This document shows positions 1 through 8,112 of a DNA stretch of 39,491 nucleotides, piece after piece. Both the position numbers and the translations under genes were made by a program. The stretch's first letter is position 1, and the number at the start of each line of letters is the position of its first letter. This stretch comes from a virus. Under the pieces are notes generated by a model that made no database searches, was not told the DNA's origin, and saw only the letters and a program-made list of their open reading frames with translations. The DNA lies in the IMG/VR virus record IMGVR_UViG_3300035670_000561, positions 1 through 39,491 of that record; one strand, given 5' to 3'.

Positions 1-2
1 TG

Positions 3-227
3 GGTTACAAGTACCCCGGCGCTGAGTACATCAATGACCAGGTTGCGCACACTGGCCGCTTTGGCAAGATTGTGGCGCTTGAGAACACGGTGATTGCTGC
101 GCTGACTGCGCTTGACTACACCGGCAATGCATTGACCAGCGTGACGCTCAATGCAAGCTGCGAGCTTGAGGGTGTGTTTACCAGTATTGACTTGGCTTCG
201 GGCTCAGTCGTCGCTTACAAGCTCTGA
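3..227 (+). CDS. C-terminal part of a head-region protein (5' end outside window)
   Basis: An open frame enters from the left edge and gives 74 codons before TGA at 225-227. I do not recognise a named family. The residues end in a pattern of short beta-rich segments (CELEGVFTSIDL, GSVVAYKL) that I associate with small phage structural or decoration proteins. It lies just before the head-tail connector genes, and its stop overlaps the next start (TGATG). If the window ends are joined, the frame continues from the major capsid gene at 38630. That could mean a capsid C-terminal extension, or a separate small gene whose start lies in missing sequence; the second seems more likely because the two parts look unrelated. 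Confidence 0.6.
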   Translation, partial: GYKYPGAEYINDQVAHTGRFGKIVALENTVIAALTALDYTGNALTSVTLNASCELEGVFTSIDLASGSVVAYKL

Positions 228-586
228 TGGCACTTGCGCTGTCGCTGCAGAATGTTGCCAGCAAGGTGCTTGCCAAGCTTGGCGGCGAGGTTACGATTCG
301 TCGCATTACGCTGAGCAGCTACAACACAACTACGGGCGCGATTGCCGAGACGGCCACGGACATTGGCGTTAGGGGAGTGCTGGAAGACGTCAATATCCGC
401 GAAGTCAACGAACTGGTGCAGGCCAGCGACAAGAAGCTAATCGTCGCGGCCAAGGACTTAAACGGCACGGTGCCGACCACCGTTGACAAGGTGGTGATTA
501 ACACCGTAGTGCATCAAATCATCCGCATTACCACGATTGAGCAAGACAATACGGCCATCACCTACGAGCTTATTCTGAGGGCATGA
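227..586 (+). CDS. head-closure / head-tail joining protein
   Basis: A 119-residue protein, predicted mostly beta after a short N-terminal helix (LQNVASKVLAKLGGEVTIRR). Size, composition and place between the capsid region and an HK97-gp10-like gene match the stopper or head-closure proteins that seal the portal of long-tailed phages. The central IRITTIEQ segment and the polar loop before it fit the connector beta-barrel. The start ATG overlaps the preceding stop and the end overlaps the next start (ATGA at 583), so translation is probably coupled through the connector genes. The function rests on position and fold impression, not on a catalytic motif. Confidence 0.6.
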   Translation: MALALSLQNVASKVLAKLGGEVTIRRITLSSYNTTTGAIAETATDIGVRGVLEDVNIREVNELVQASDKKLIVAAKDLNGTVPTTVDKVVINTVVHQIIRITTIEQDNTAITYELILRA

Positions 587-996
587 GCAACCTGCCCATC
601 CGCGATATTGGCAACTACATGGGCGACCAGCTTGAGAAGCTGTTGCGCGTGACGGTGCTGGAAACAGATAGCAGGCTTAAGCAGCAAAGCCCCGTTGATA
701 CTGGCCGGTTTCGCTTTAGCTGGCAGATTGGCGAAAACGCCGCAGCAAGTACGCCTGCGCCTGAAGGGCAATACGGCACTGCCATTACGCCGCCCAAGGG
801 CAGCAATTACCAAGCAGGGCAAGAAAAGCTGGGCAACTATTACAGCATCCATAACAATCTGCCATATGCTGAAGCTCTAGCAACTGGCGTACCACGCGGA
901 AGCAAGCAAGCACCTGCAGGCTGGGTAGACCGCACAGCCCGTGAAATGCAGAACTTTGTCAATACCAACTGGGAACGCATCAAGAGGGAAAGCTGA
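583..996 (+). CDS. HK97 gp10-like neck / tail-completion protein
   Basis: A 137-residue protein with an N-terminal helix followed by SPVDTGRFRFSWQ, the PVDTGRLR-S hallmark of the HK97 gp10 family. These proteins sit at the head-tail interface or tail end during joining. The rest includes NNLPYAEALATG, the usual N-x-x-P-Y-A-x-x-L-x-x-G segment of the family, and a C-terminal helix (AREMQNFVNTNWERIKRES). Family length is about 100-150 residues, so it appears complete. It overlaps both neighbours by 1-4 bases and belongs to the connector set ahead of the tail-tube genes. Confidence 0.85.
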   Translation: MSNLPIRDIGNYMGDQLEKLLRVTVLETDSRLKQQSPVDTGRFRFSWQIGENAAASTPAPEGQYGTAITPPKGSNYQAGQEKLGNYYSIHNNLPYAEALATGVPRGSKQAPAGWVDRTAREMQNFVNTNWERIKRES

Positions 997-1421
997 TGGC
1001 TGCTGCAAACCTCAACACCATCCGCGCCACCATCGAGGGCAGGCTTGCAACAGAGCTGGCGCTGTCGCCTGCTATTCCGGTGGTGTTCCACAATCAACCT
1101 TATGTGCCAACACCCAATAGCTCATGGGTGCAGTGTCTTGTCAACTTTGGCGCTAATGAGTATCTAACCCAAGGCGGCACCACCGGCAGTAACAACAGCA
1201 TTATTGGCGTGATTGCTATCAATATCTTTACGCCGCTTGGCGTTGGTCCCGGCGCTAACCTGACGATTGGTAAGCGCATCAGAGACCTTTACAATAGGCA
1301 AGTGGTGTCAGGGGTTTACTTTGACCCGCCTATCGGACCCGAGGTTGTTGCATCGCCAGCGCCAGAGGGTTTCTTTCAAACACAGGTCAGACTGACCTTT
1401 GAAACCTTCGAGGACCTTTAA
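996..1421 (+). CDS. tail terminator protein
   Basis: A 141-residue protein with an N-terminal helix (LNTIRATIEGRLATEL), then SPAIPVVFHNQPYVPTPNSSWVQ and an FTPLGVGPGANLTIGKRIRDLYNR helix. This arrangement matches tail-terminator-like proteins, including the DUF4128 type, which cap the growing tail tube and set its final length. Its place between the gp10-like gene and the tail-tube gene is the canonical terminator position in lambda-like gene order. It starts within the preceding stop (TGATG) and ends two bases before the tail-tube gene. Confidence 0.75.
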   Translation: MAAANLNTIRATIEGRLATELALSPAIPVVFHNQPYVPTPNSSWVQCLVNFGANEYLTQGGTTGSNNSIIGVIAINIFTPLGVGPGANLTIGKRIRDLYNRQVVSGVYFDPPIGPEVVASPAPEGFFQTQVRLTFETFEDL

Positions 1422-1423
1422 TC

Positions 1424-1840
1424 ATGGCTTTTTACCGAGGGCAGCAAGGCAGCGTCAAGTTCGATGATGCCGGCTCCAGCGCTGCAGCAATCGCCAGCAC
1501 CCGCTCGTGGTCTTTGACCGTCGAGAAAGAATCGCTTGACACCACCGCACTGGGCGATACTTACCGCGCGAATGTGGGTGGTCTAATCAGTGGCAGCGGC
1601 ACTGTTGAGCTGATGTACACCGCCAGCAGCGCTGATGAGACCAACGTATTCATTGAGCACGTCAACACCGTTACCGATGCTGGCACTGCGCTGTTTGAGC
1701 TGTTCCTTGATACGACCGGCACTAAAAAAATCAGCTTTGACGGTGTGATTACCTCGGCTGAATACTCGGCTACCGTGGGTGAGATTGAAGTGATTACCAT
1801 CAACTTCGTCACCAACGGCGCCATCACTCTGGACATCTGA
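1424..1840 (+). CDS. major tail tube protein, copy 1
   Basis: A 138-residue beta-rich protein. It opens MAFYRGQQGSVKF and carries RSWSLTVEKESLDTT, GDTYRANVGGLISGSG and EYSATVGEIEVITINFV, the pattern of siphovirus tail-tube subunits that stack as hexameric rings around the tape measure. It is followed after two bases by a clear paralogue (1843-2262) sharing the N-terminus, the ESLDTT segment and the C-terminal ATVGEIEV segment. No C-terminal Ig-like domain is present in either copy. Which copy forms the bulk tube cannot be told from sequence. Confidence 0.85.
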   Translation: MAFYRGQQGSVKFDDAGSSAAAIASTRSWSLTVEKESLDTTALGDTYRANVGGLISGSGTVELMYTASSADETNVFIEHVNTVTDAGTALFELFLDTTGTKKISFDGVITSAEYSATVGEIEVITINFVTNGAITLDI

Positions 1841-1842
1841 CC

Positions 1843-2262
1843 ATGGCTTTCTATCGCGGGCAGCAGGGCACAGTCTTTTTTGATAAGGCTGGCAGTGGCG
1901 GTCTTTCTGAGATTGCTGCAGTACGGTCATGGTCGATGACCGTTGAGAAGGAGTCGCTTGACACCACCGTTCATGGCGCCACCTATCGCGCCAATGTGGG
2001 CGGCCTGATTAGCGGCTCTGGCACCATCGAGGTGATGTACGACGCGCCCGCCGCTGGTGACAAGCTGGACTTGATTAAGGACGTCAATCAAGCCACCGAC
2101 GAGGCTGATGCCTTTGTCGAACTGTATTTGGATGAGTCGGGCGGCAAAAAAATCACCGGCAACATTGTGGTGACAAGCACCGAATACTCCGCTACTGTTG
2201 GCGAGATTGAAGTTGTGACCATCAACTTCGTCTCTAGCGGTACTCTCACTCTGAGCATCTAA
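1843..2262 (+). CDS. major tail tube protein, copy 2 (tandem paralogue)
   Basis: A 139-residue paralogue of the preceding gene; by eye well over half of aligned residues match. Conserved blocks are MAFYRGQQG, TVEKESLDTT, TYRANVGGLISGSG and EYSATVGEIEV. Differences cluster in the middle (about residues 65-100), the likely surface loop and ring-ring contact region. The frame is intact, without stops or frameshifts, so both copies are probably functional. Likely roles are a mixed tube, a special ring at one end of the tail, or a recently duplicated spare. Its stop overlaps the start of the tail-assembly chaperone gene. Confidence 0.82.
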   Translation: MAFYRGQQGTVFFDKAGSGGLSEIAAVRSWSMTVEKESLDTTVHGATYRANVGGLISGSGTIEVMYDAPAAGDKLDLIKDVNQATDEADAFVELYLDESGGKKITGNIVVTSTEYSATVGEIEVVTINFVSSGTLTLSI

Positions 2263-2618
2263 TGCCAGTTCCACAGCGCCCCGTCGATTTGCTCGCCGGG
2301 GCATTTGACCTTAACCAGCGTCGTAAGTTCAGCATCAAGAATCCTGCGGGCGAAGTTGTACTAGACCTGTACTTCAAGCCCATCACTCGCGCCGACCGCA
2401 AGCGTGCAACAACGCTGGCAGGTAGCGACGAGGCTTTGGAAATCAGCACGCAGATGCTGTGCCAGATGGCAGAGCTGGAAGATGGCAAAAAAGCTTTTGC
2501 ACCTGCTGATGCTGCCAAGCTGCAGCGTGAGCTGCCTGAAAGCGTGCTGAACGAACTTGAGCTGTTTCTATTTGGCCTTGGCGGTGACGACAGCCTAGAA
2601 GAAGCAAAAAAAGACTGA
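2262..2618 (+). CDS. tail assembly chaperone, short form (G-like)
   Basis: A 118-residue acidic protein in the position of lambda G, between the tail-tube genes and the tape measure. It contains a small beta domain (RKFSIKNPAGEVVLDLYFKP) and a helical C-terminal half ending LEEAKKD. In lambda-like phages G and its frameshifted form GT coat the tape measure and recruit tail-tube subunits. The last codons GCA AAA AAA GAC TGA contain a run of seven A residues, a classical slippery site, and an open frame continues in the -1 register immediately after it. Confidence 0.82.
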   Translation: MPVPQRPVDLLAGAFDLNQRRKFSIKNPAGEVVLDLYFKPITRADRKRATTLAGSDEALEISTQMLCQMAELEDGKKAFAPADAAKLQRELPESVLNELELFLFGLGGDDSLEEAKKD

Positions 2619-2788
2619 GCCAGGATAACTGGCTGTTTTTTGAGTTTTTCCTGGCATCCGAGCTTGGCATGACGGTCAGCCGGTTACGGACTGAGCTGAC
2701 CGATGCAGAGTTCATGCACTTCGCTGCGTACTACGAGCTGAAAGGCGAACGTGAGAAGGAAGCTATGGACAAAGCACGACGCCGGTAA
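2262..2788 (+). CDS. tail assembly chaperone, long form by -1 frameshift (GT-like)
   Basis: Reading G to the A-run and slipping back one base joins residue 117 to 58 further codons that end at TAA 2786-2788, giving a 175-residue product. The T part reads in steps DNWLFFEFFLASELGMT, VSRLRTELTDAEFMHFAAYY, ELKGEREKEAMDKARRR. The short helical segment with FMHFAAYYELK is typical of T domains of G-GT chaperones, which bind the tail-tube protein. The T frame fills the whole space between G and the tape measure start. That would otherwise be an unexplained 180-base gap, so expression by frameshift is strongly supported by arrangement. The proportion of GT made cannot be predicted here. Confidence 0.82.
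2606..2612 (+). promoter_or_regulatory. -1 ribosomal frameshift slippery heptamer (G to GT)
   Basis: Seven consecutive A residues positioned as A AAA AAA in the zero frame, two codons before the G stop codon. Tandem lysine tRNAs can re-pair after moving back one base, and the next codon in the new frame is AGA at 2612-2614. No obvious strong hairpin is needed to explain the site, because A-runs alone slip in bacteria. Confidence 0.78.
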
Positions 2789-2797
2789 ACTGACGCT
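2786..2797 (+). promoter_or_regulatory. TAAACTGACG junction motif, copy 1
   Basis: TAAACTGACGCT lies exactly between the GT frame (TAA is its stop codon) and the tape measure ATG at 2798. The same ten-base core occurs at 15142 and 34071, each time starting with the stop codon of the upstream small gene. TAAACT fits the TANNNT form of a bacterial -10 box. If used as such, transcription would begin at or beside the ATG and give a leaderless message. Its role is inferred only from recurrence and position. Confidence 0.35.
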
Positions 2798-4930
2798 ATG
2801 GCAGTCTCCAACGTCGAGCTTAGGGTTGATGCGCGCAATGCCATCAGTGCATTGCAGCAGGTCAATCGCAGCTCTGCTCAGACTGACGCTTCGTTTAATA
2901 AGCTGAAAAGCGCCACCGATGGCCTTTCAAATGCGTTTGCTGGGCTAGCAGCGGGCGCAGCAGCATTTAATGCACAACGGATAGCCACATCGTTTATTGC
3001 TGCTGCTAATGCCGCTGATGGCGCGCAACGTCGCATCAGACTGGTCAGCCAAGGCTTTGATGATTATCGCAGCGTTTTGCAAACAGCAGAAGCTGCTGCA
3101 ACCAAATTTGGACTGTCGCAGACGCAGGCTGCTAGCGCAATTGCTGACATTTATACCAGACTGCGGCCTGTTGGTTTTCAGCTCAACGAAATCAACGCTA
3201 TTTATGAAGGTTTTAATACTGCGGTCAAATTAAGTGGTGTCAGCGCAGAAGCCGCGTCTAGCGCATTTTTGCAACTGTCGCAAGGCCTAGGCAGCGGCAC
3301 ATTGCAAGGCGATGAGCTGCGCTCAGTTTTGGAGCAGATGCCAGCCATTGCGCAGGCAATCGCCAATGAGATGGATATCAATGTCGGCAGCATTAAAGAG
3401 TTCGGCTCGCAAGGCAAAATCACTTCTGACATCATTGTTCGCGCACTTGACCGCGTGCGCACTGATGGTGCAGGCAAGCTGGCAGAGTCTCTTGACACAC
3501 CGCAGCAGCGTGTTATTGACCTGCAAAATGCATTTCAAGACTTTCAAATTGAAGTTGGCAGCGCTGTTGCGCCTGCTGTTATTGGTTCCATCAAAGGCAT
3601 TACAGAGGCGATTCGAGAGGCTACAACTTTTATCGGCGACCTGAAAACCGGCTTTGATGTTTTAGCAGCAGCGGCTGGCGGTCTTGGCAATATCGAAGCT
3701 GGACTGGGTGGCATCAACAGCAAATTAAGCCAAATTGGCGCCAACAAGGGCTTAGCTACCTTGATTGACTTTTTGCTGCTTGGTGGTCCTTCTATCTTGG
3801 GCGCGATTGGCACTATTGGCCAACGACGACGCGGTAGGGCAGGTTATGCAGCACCTGCCGGACCAGAGATGCCGGTGCGCTTGTCTATGCAAGGACGCAC
3901 ATTTGGCAGGGGTGGTGGCGCCGCCCGCGGCGAAGGCAGCAAAGCAGCCCGCGAGGCTGAACGCGCTGCAGAAGCAGCAACTAAAGAGCAAGAGCGCGTT
4001 GCACAACTTATCCGTGACCGTTTGGCAGAGGGTCAAATTCTGCAGATTAAATCAACGCTGCAAGACAAAATCAGCGCTGCTGAAATGGCAGGCGACCAAA
4101 TGCTGGCAGCTAGATTGCAAGGCCAACAGAAGGAAATTGACCTGCAATACAAATACGCTCAAGCATTAGCGCAAGAAAAAGATACTCGTGCCCAACAGGC
4201 AATTATCTTTGAGGCGCAAACTGCTCTTGTAGCGAATCAACGCGAAGTGCAGCGCGAATTAAACGAATTGCAAAACAAAAGCGCTAAAGACCAAATCGCC
4301 GCCTTAGAAGGAATTTTGACCTTAGAAGTTCAATTGACAGAACAGCAGAAGCAACAAAAAGAAGTTGCTGATGGCATTGCTAACACAATTGGTCAAGGAA
4401 TGACTGCCGCATTTGATGCAATTATTCAAGGCAGCGAGGATTTTGGCGCTAGCTTGCGACGTATTGCATCTGGCGTGCTGATTGATATCGCCAAGCAGTT
4501 GCTACAGGTATTCGTCATTCAAAAGGCCATCAACGCGATTAGCGGATTGTTTGGTGGCGGCGGTGGCGGCTTTTCTTATGCAGGCGTATCCGTAAATCCG
4601 TTGACTGTTGGGTCGTTACCAAGTTTTGGTGGTCCTGTTGGATTTAGCACTGCTGGCTTGGGTTTCCGCGCTAATGGCGGCAGCGTCCGCGCAGGGCAGC
4701 CGTACATCGTTGGCGAGCGTGGTCCTGAGCTGTTCATGCCGGGACGTAGCGGCGGCATTGCACCTGCTGGCAGCTTTGGCGGTGGCGCCAATGTGGTCGT
4801 CAATGTCGATGCCAAGGGCAGCAGCGTTCAAGGCGATGGCGGTCAAGCTAAGGCGCTTGGTGCTGTCATAGGTGCCGCGGTGCAGGCAGAATTGATTAAG
4901 CAGAAGCGTCCCGGAGGCTTGCTGTACTGA
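2798..4930 (+). CDS. tail tape measure protein
   Basis: A 710-residue protein starting MAVSNVELRVDARNAISALQQ, the typical N-terminal helix of tape measures. Residues about 60-250 contain a tape-measure core with repeated Ala-rich helices (SGVSAEAASSAFLQLSQGLG, LRSVLEQMPAIAQAIA). A hydrophobic Gly-rich region follows, then a long charged coiled coil at about 390-540. The C-terminus has GQPYIVGERGPELFMPG, a common tape-measure ending. At about 0.15 nm per residue, a rule of thumb, the tail would be near 100 nm. It starts ten bases after the GT frame and overlaps the next gene by one base. Confidence 0.93.
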   Translation: MAVSNVELRVDARNAISALQQVNRSSAQTDASFNKLKSATDGLSNAFAGLAAGAAAFNAQRIATSFIAAANAADGAQRRIRLVSQGFDDYRSVLQTAEAAATKFGLSQTQAASAIADIYTRLRPVGFQLNEINAIYEGFNTAVKLSGVSAEAASSAFLQLSQGLGSGTLQGDELRSVLEQMPAIAQAIANEMDINVGSIKEFGSQGKITSDIIVRALDRVRTDGAGKLAESLDTPQQRVIDLQNAFQDFQIEVGSAVAPAVIGSIKGITEAIREATTFIGDLKTGFDVLAAAAGGLGNIEAGLGGINSKLSQIGANKGLATLIDFLLLGGPSILGAIGTIGQRRRGRAGYAAPAGPEMPVRLSMQGRTFGRGGGAARGEGSKAAREAERAAEAATKEQERVAQLIRDRLAEGQILQIKSTLQDKISAAEMAGDQMLAARLQGQQKEIDLQYKYAQALAQEKDTRAQQAIIFEAQTALVANQREVQRELNELQNKSAKDQIAALEGILTLEVQLTEQQKQQKEVADGIANTIGQGMTAAFDAIIQGSEDFGASLRRIASGVLIDIAKQLLQVFVIQKAINAISGLFGGGGGGFSYAGVSVNPLTVGSLPSFGGPVGFSTAGLGFRANGGSVRAGQPYIVGERGPELFMPGRSGGIAPAGSFGGGANVVVNVDAKGSSVQGDGGQAKALGAVIGAAVQAELIKQKRPGGLLY

Positions 4931-5271
4931 TGGCCACTTTTCCTGCTATTACGCCCAGCTATGGCGCTGTAAAACGCAGTGAGCCAAGGGTTAATGCTGT
5001 GCAGTTCGGCTCTGGCTACGAGCAGCGGGTTGTATTTGGCATCAATCAAAATCCAAAGGTATGGGAACTGAGCTGGAACAACATTACTGAAGCCAACGCT
5101 GACACCATCGAGGCATTCCTTGACGCACGCGCTGGTCAAGAGGCATTTGACTGGACGCCGCCTGATGAAGGGACCAGCTACAAATGGGTGTGCCAGCAAT
5201 GGGACAAGCAGATTAACTACACAGGCCGCGCAACGATCACAGCGACTTTCAGGCAGGTCTTTGAAGCATGA
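4930..5271 (+). CDS. minor tail protein, lambda M-like
   Basis: A 113-residue protein of the Phage_min_tail family. Key features are the N-terminal FPAITPSYGAVKRSEPRV, the FGSGYEQRVVFGINQNPKVWELSW segment split around the strand turn, and a final ATITATFRQVFE strand. Lambda gpM acts in assembly of the tail-tip initiator before the tape measure is loaded. Its location right after the tape measure and before an L homologue is the lambda order M-L-K-I-J. Stop and start overlap both neighbours (TGATGG at the tape measure, ATGA at 5268). Confidence 0.88.
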   Translation: MATFPAITPSYGAVKRSEPRVNAVQFGSGYEQRVVFGINQNPKVWELSWNNITEANADTIEAFLDARAGQEAFDWTPPDEGTSYKWVCQQWDKQINYTGRATITATFRQVFEA

Positions 5272-5978
5272 CCACGCCAACATCAATTCAAGAGCAGATT
5301 CAATCGCTTGAGCCATCAGCGATTATTGAACTGTTTCAGTTGCAGCTCACTGCTGCTGTCAATGGCATTGATACAACTTTTTACTACCATGCTGGCACCA
5401 ACAGCCTGACTGCTGATGTGGTGTTTGCGGGCATCACCTATGCGGCAACTGCTGTTCAAGTCGAAGGGTTTGAAGTCAGCTCAAGAGGCGTACTGCCGCG
5501 ACCGACATTGCGTGTTGGCAATACTGCTGGTGCGATCTCGGCATTGCTGCTGGCGTATAACCCGCTGCAGGCCAAGATGACACGCATCCGCACCTGCAAA
5601 AAGTTTCTTGATGCGGTGAATTTCTCAGGCGGCAATCCGACTGCTGACCCAACCGCCAAGTTTGCCGATGAAGTGTATTACATCGACCGTGTTAGCAAGG
5701 AGAACCTGCAGCTTGTTGAGTTTGAGCTGACGAGCAAGCTGGACCTGACCAATCTTGCCTTGCCGGGGCGGCAGGTGATGGAATACTGCCCATGGCGCTA
5801 TCGCGGCGCTGAATGCGGCTACAGAGGCACGGCATACTTTGACGTGAACGACAATCCGACAACGCTTGCCAATGATGCATGCGGCAAACGGTTTTACAGT
5901 TGCAAAATCAGGTTTGACTCGCAAGGCATCACTGACTACCCCCATGGCGGCTTCCCTGGCTCACGCATCCAAATCTGA
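5268..5978 (+). CDS. minor tail protein, lambda L-like with four-cysteine cluster site
   Basis: A 236-residue homologue of lambda gpL, a tail-tip protein. The N-terminal part has GFEVSSRGVLPRPTLRVGN, typical of the family. The C-terminal part carries EYCPWRYRGAECGYRG and, later, DACGKRFYSCKIRF. These four cysteines correspond to the positions that hold an iron-sulfur cluster in lambda gpL, so the same cofactor is likely here. It overlaps the M-like gene by four bases, and its last 35 bases overlap the JAB-domain gene that starts at 5944. Confidence 0.88.
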   Translation: MTTPTSIQEQIQSLEPSAIIELFQLQLTAAVNGIDTTFYYHAGTNSLTADVVFAGITYAATAVQVEGFEVSSRGVLPRPTLRVGNTAGAISALLLAYNPLQAKMTRIRTCKKFLDAVNFSGGNPTADPTAKFADEVYYIDRVSKENLQLVEFELTSKLDLTNLALPGRQVMEYCPWRYRGAECGYRGTAYFDVNDNPTTLANDACGKRFYSCKIRFDSQGITDYPHGGFPGSRIQI

Positions 5979-6279
5979 CGCCGAGGCACATGCCAAGCAG
6001 GATGCACCGTTTGAAGCATGTGGATTGCTGGTGCAAGATTCTGAAGGGCAGCGTTACTGGCCGTGCCGGAATCTATGCGACGAGCCAGAGCGGCATTTCG
6101 TGATGGACCCGCGTGATTATTACCGTGCCAGCCTGAACGGAACGATTGTTGGCATTGTGCATAGTCATCCCAAAGGCCAAGAGCCGAGCGGACTTGACCG
6201 TAAAGCTTGCAAGCAAAGTGGGCTGCCGTGGTTCATTTATCAACTGCCGCAAGATCAATGGTTGACCATCGAACCCTGA
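5944..6279 (+). CDS. tail-tip JAB/MPN metallopeptidase-like protein (N-terminal half of lambda K)
   Basis: A 111-residue protein with the JAMM zinc-peptidase pattern: an upstream glutamate in FEACGLL, then HSHP and a following S-x-x-D (HSHPKGQEPSGLD). The end, KQSGLPWFIYQLPQDQW, is also typical of phage K proteins. Lambda K joins this domain and an NlpC/P60 domain in one chain; here they are separate overlapping genes. I chose ATG 5944 over the longer frame from 5866, because the extra 26 residues only mirror the L gene and add no domain. Likely roles are tip assembly and local wall or protein cleavage during entry. Confidence 0.8.
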   Translation: MAASLAHASKSDAEAHAKQDAPFEACGLLVQDSEGQRYWPCRNLCDEPERHFVMDPRDYYRASLNGTIVGIVHSHPKGQEPSGLDRKACKQSGLPWFIYQLPQDQWLTIEP

Positions 6280-6647
6280 TTGGCCGTGATTGGGATTACG
6301 GCAAACAAGACTGCTACACGATTGTGCGTGATTACTTTGCGTTGCAGGGCATTGCGCTGCCTGATTTTGAGCGCCCTGATCATTTGGAGTTGACGCCAAG
6401 CATCTACCTACGCGAGGCGGTCGCATTGGGTTTTGAGCGTGTCACCTTTGAGCAACGACGGATTGGCGATGTGGCCATCATGAAACTGGGTACTGCCGAA
6501 CCGATGCACGCTGCGGTTTTTGTAGAGCCGTGGCAAATTCTGCATCAGAAGCGCGGCGCGCCTAGTGCCGTCGAGTGGCTGTCCAGTTATTATGTGAGAA
6601 GCATTGCTGCGGTGTATCGCTATGCAGCGGGTTCGTCTGCTGGGTGA
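6258..6647 (+). CDS. tail-tip NlpC/P60 peptidase (C-terminal half of lambda K)
   Basis: A 129-residue protein beginning MVDHRTLIGRDWDYG. The segment YGKQDCYTIVRDYF carries the catalytic cysteine of NlpC/P60 peptidases. A later GDVAIMKLG and EPMHAAVFV supply the conserved turn and the likely catalytic histidine. These enzymes cut the peptide stems of peptidoglycan, and in tails they help DNA cross the cell wall. I chose ATG 6258 because it falls just before the domain; the upstream in-frame 17 residues lie wholly inside the JAB gene. It overlaps the JAB gene by 22 bases and the I-like gene by 26 bases. Confidence 0.82.
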   Translation: MVDHRTLIGRDWDYGKQDCYTIVRDYFALQGIALPDFERPDHLELTPSIYLREAVALGFERVTFEQRRIGDVAIMKLGTAEPMHAAVFVEPWQILHQKRGAPSAVEWLSSYYVRSIAAVYRYAAGSSAG

Positions 6648-8112
6648 GCTGGGCGAACGATTCGGCGCTGAGTACACCTACCACAACTTGCGCCATCCGG
6701 CTGATGCCATCAAATTGCTGTGCATCAACAGGCCAGATTTTAAGGATTACCTGCTGAGCGCCGAAGAGAACGGCATTGGATTTAAGGTCATCCAAGGCGG
6801 CGAGGATATGGGCTATGAGGATTTGCTGCTGCCTTTTGGACAGAACGACCTGACCATTGTTCCAGTTGTATCCGGTAGCGGCGACAGCTTTGGGCAGATT
6901 CTTCTTGGTATCGGCTTGATTGCAATTTCATTTTTGCTGCCAGGTGCAGGCTTGTTTGGTGCTGCAAGCATCTTTGGTGCGACAGCAGCCACTGCTGGTA
7001 TTGCTGGCACACTGACAACAATCGGTACAGCCTTGAGCGCGGTTGGCGCTTCGTTGATTCTTGGCGGCGTGGCAAATATGTTGTCGCCACAGCCGCGCAT
7101 TCCAGACCTCAGTGGTGACCGCTTTGGCAGCGGTAGCCGCAACAGAACAGGCGGACCAACTAATGTCACACGCGGCGTTGATGGCGTGCAGTCGTATGCC
7201 TACACAGGCGCCGCTAATACCGTGGGTGTTGGCGCAACGGTGCCACTGGCTTACGGCAAGGTTTTGATTGGCAGCCATCTACTGCGGTCCAAGGTAGAAG
7301 TAGCTGATGAGTCAGATCCGCCGCTAAACAGCATCAAAAAGTCTGGACCGGATACGTTCTTGATTGGTGGTGAAAAATTAACGACTGAGTTCTCAGATGT
7401 TTCTGGCGCTGTTGTTAAACGGGTCTTTCCAGACAAAACAACCTTTGGAAGCGCTGGAAGCATTACCAATACCAGTTATGCGACCGTCAATCAACAGAGT
7501 CTTGTCGCGACACCAAATACCCAATCCCCCTTCCCAAACATCACGAATACGACAACATCCAGCTCATCTCTTGCATTGTTTGGCTTGGCCGAACCTGTAA
7601 CGACCACAGCTACCCAGCCGGTTGCACCAGCTTTTAATCCTTTTGATATATCAGCGCTTACAACAACAACAACGCCAACAGTTACCAATGCAACGACAAA
7701 CATTTTGGCGACCGGCACAAACTCGTCGTCTGCAACATTGTCTGTTCCGGGCTTAAATTCGCTGAGAAGTAATTTCAATGTTGCTTTTAACCTTGCCAAC
7801 GGATTGTTCAACTATGCAGCAGGCGTTAACACGACCTTGGTAGATGCGTTTATCACCTATGAAATTGCGGTCTACAAAGATTCCATTGATCCGGTCAACC
7901 TTATGGCAGTAGACCAAGCTAGTATTCAAGCCTTGTTAATGCCGGTTCAGGACAATATCACATGGATGCACAAGATGGAGCTACCTGAATTGTCGTACAC
8001 AAACGCTGTTGTCCAAGTCAAAATTATTGATACCGATGCCTACACGCCCGGCATGAACGGCAATACGCCGATTTCGCTCAACCTTCTTGCCATTGGCTTT
8101 GAACTGACCTGA
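6622..8112 (+). CDS. tail assembly protein, lambda I-like with a long C-terminal extension
   Basis: A 496-residue protein. The N-terminus (MQRVRLLGELGERFGAEY) and the early domain with FKVIQGGEDMGYEDL match lambda tail assembly protein I. A hydrophobic Gly/Ala-rich stretch follows at about residues 90-155, typical of family members. After SYAYTGAANTVGVGATVPLAYG, the chain continues with a Thr/Ser-rich linker and a beta-rich end for roughly 300 residues, far longer than lambda I (about 223). I chose ATG 6622, because the six extra residues of the longer frame (6604) are not family-like. The protein works just before J in tip assembly. Confidence 0.78.
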   Translation: MQRVRLLGELGERFGAEYTYHNLRHPADAIKLLCINRPDFKDYLLSAEENGIGFKVIQGGEDMGYEDLLLPFGQNDLTIVPVVSGSGDSFGQILLGIGLIAISFLLPGAGLFGAASIFGATAATAGIAGTLTTIGTALSAVGASLILGGVANMLSPQPRIPDLSGDRFGSGSRNRTGGPTNVTRGVDGVQSYAYTGAANTVGVGATVPLAYGKVLIGSHLLRSKVEVADESDPPLNSIKKSGPDTFLIGGEKLTTEFSDVSGAVVKRVFPDKTTFGSAGSITNTSYATVNQQSLVATPNTQSPFPNITNTTTSSSSLALFGLAEPVTTTATQPVAPAFNPFDISALTTTTTPTVTNATTNILATGTNSSSATLSVPGLNSLRSNFNVAFNLANGLFNYAAGVNTTLVDAFITYEIAVYKDSIDPVNLMAVDQASIQALLMPVQDNITWMHKMELPELSYTNAVVQVKIIDTDAYTPGMNGNTPISLNLLAIGFELT

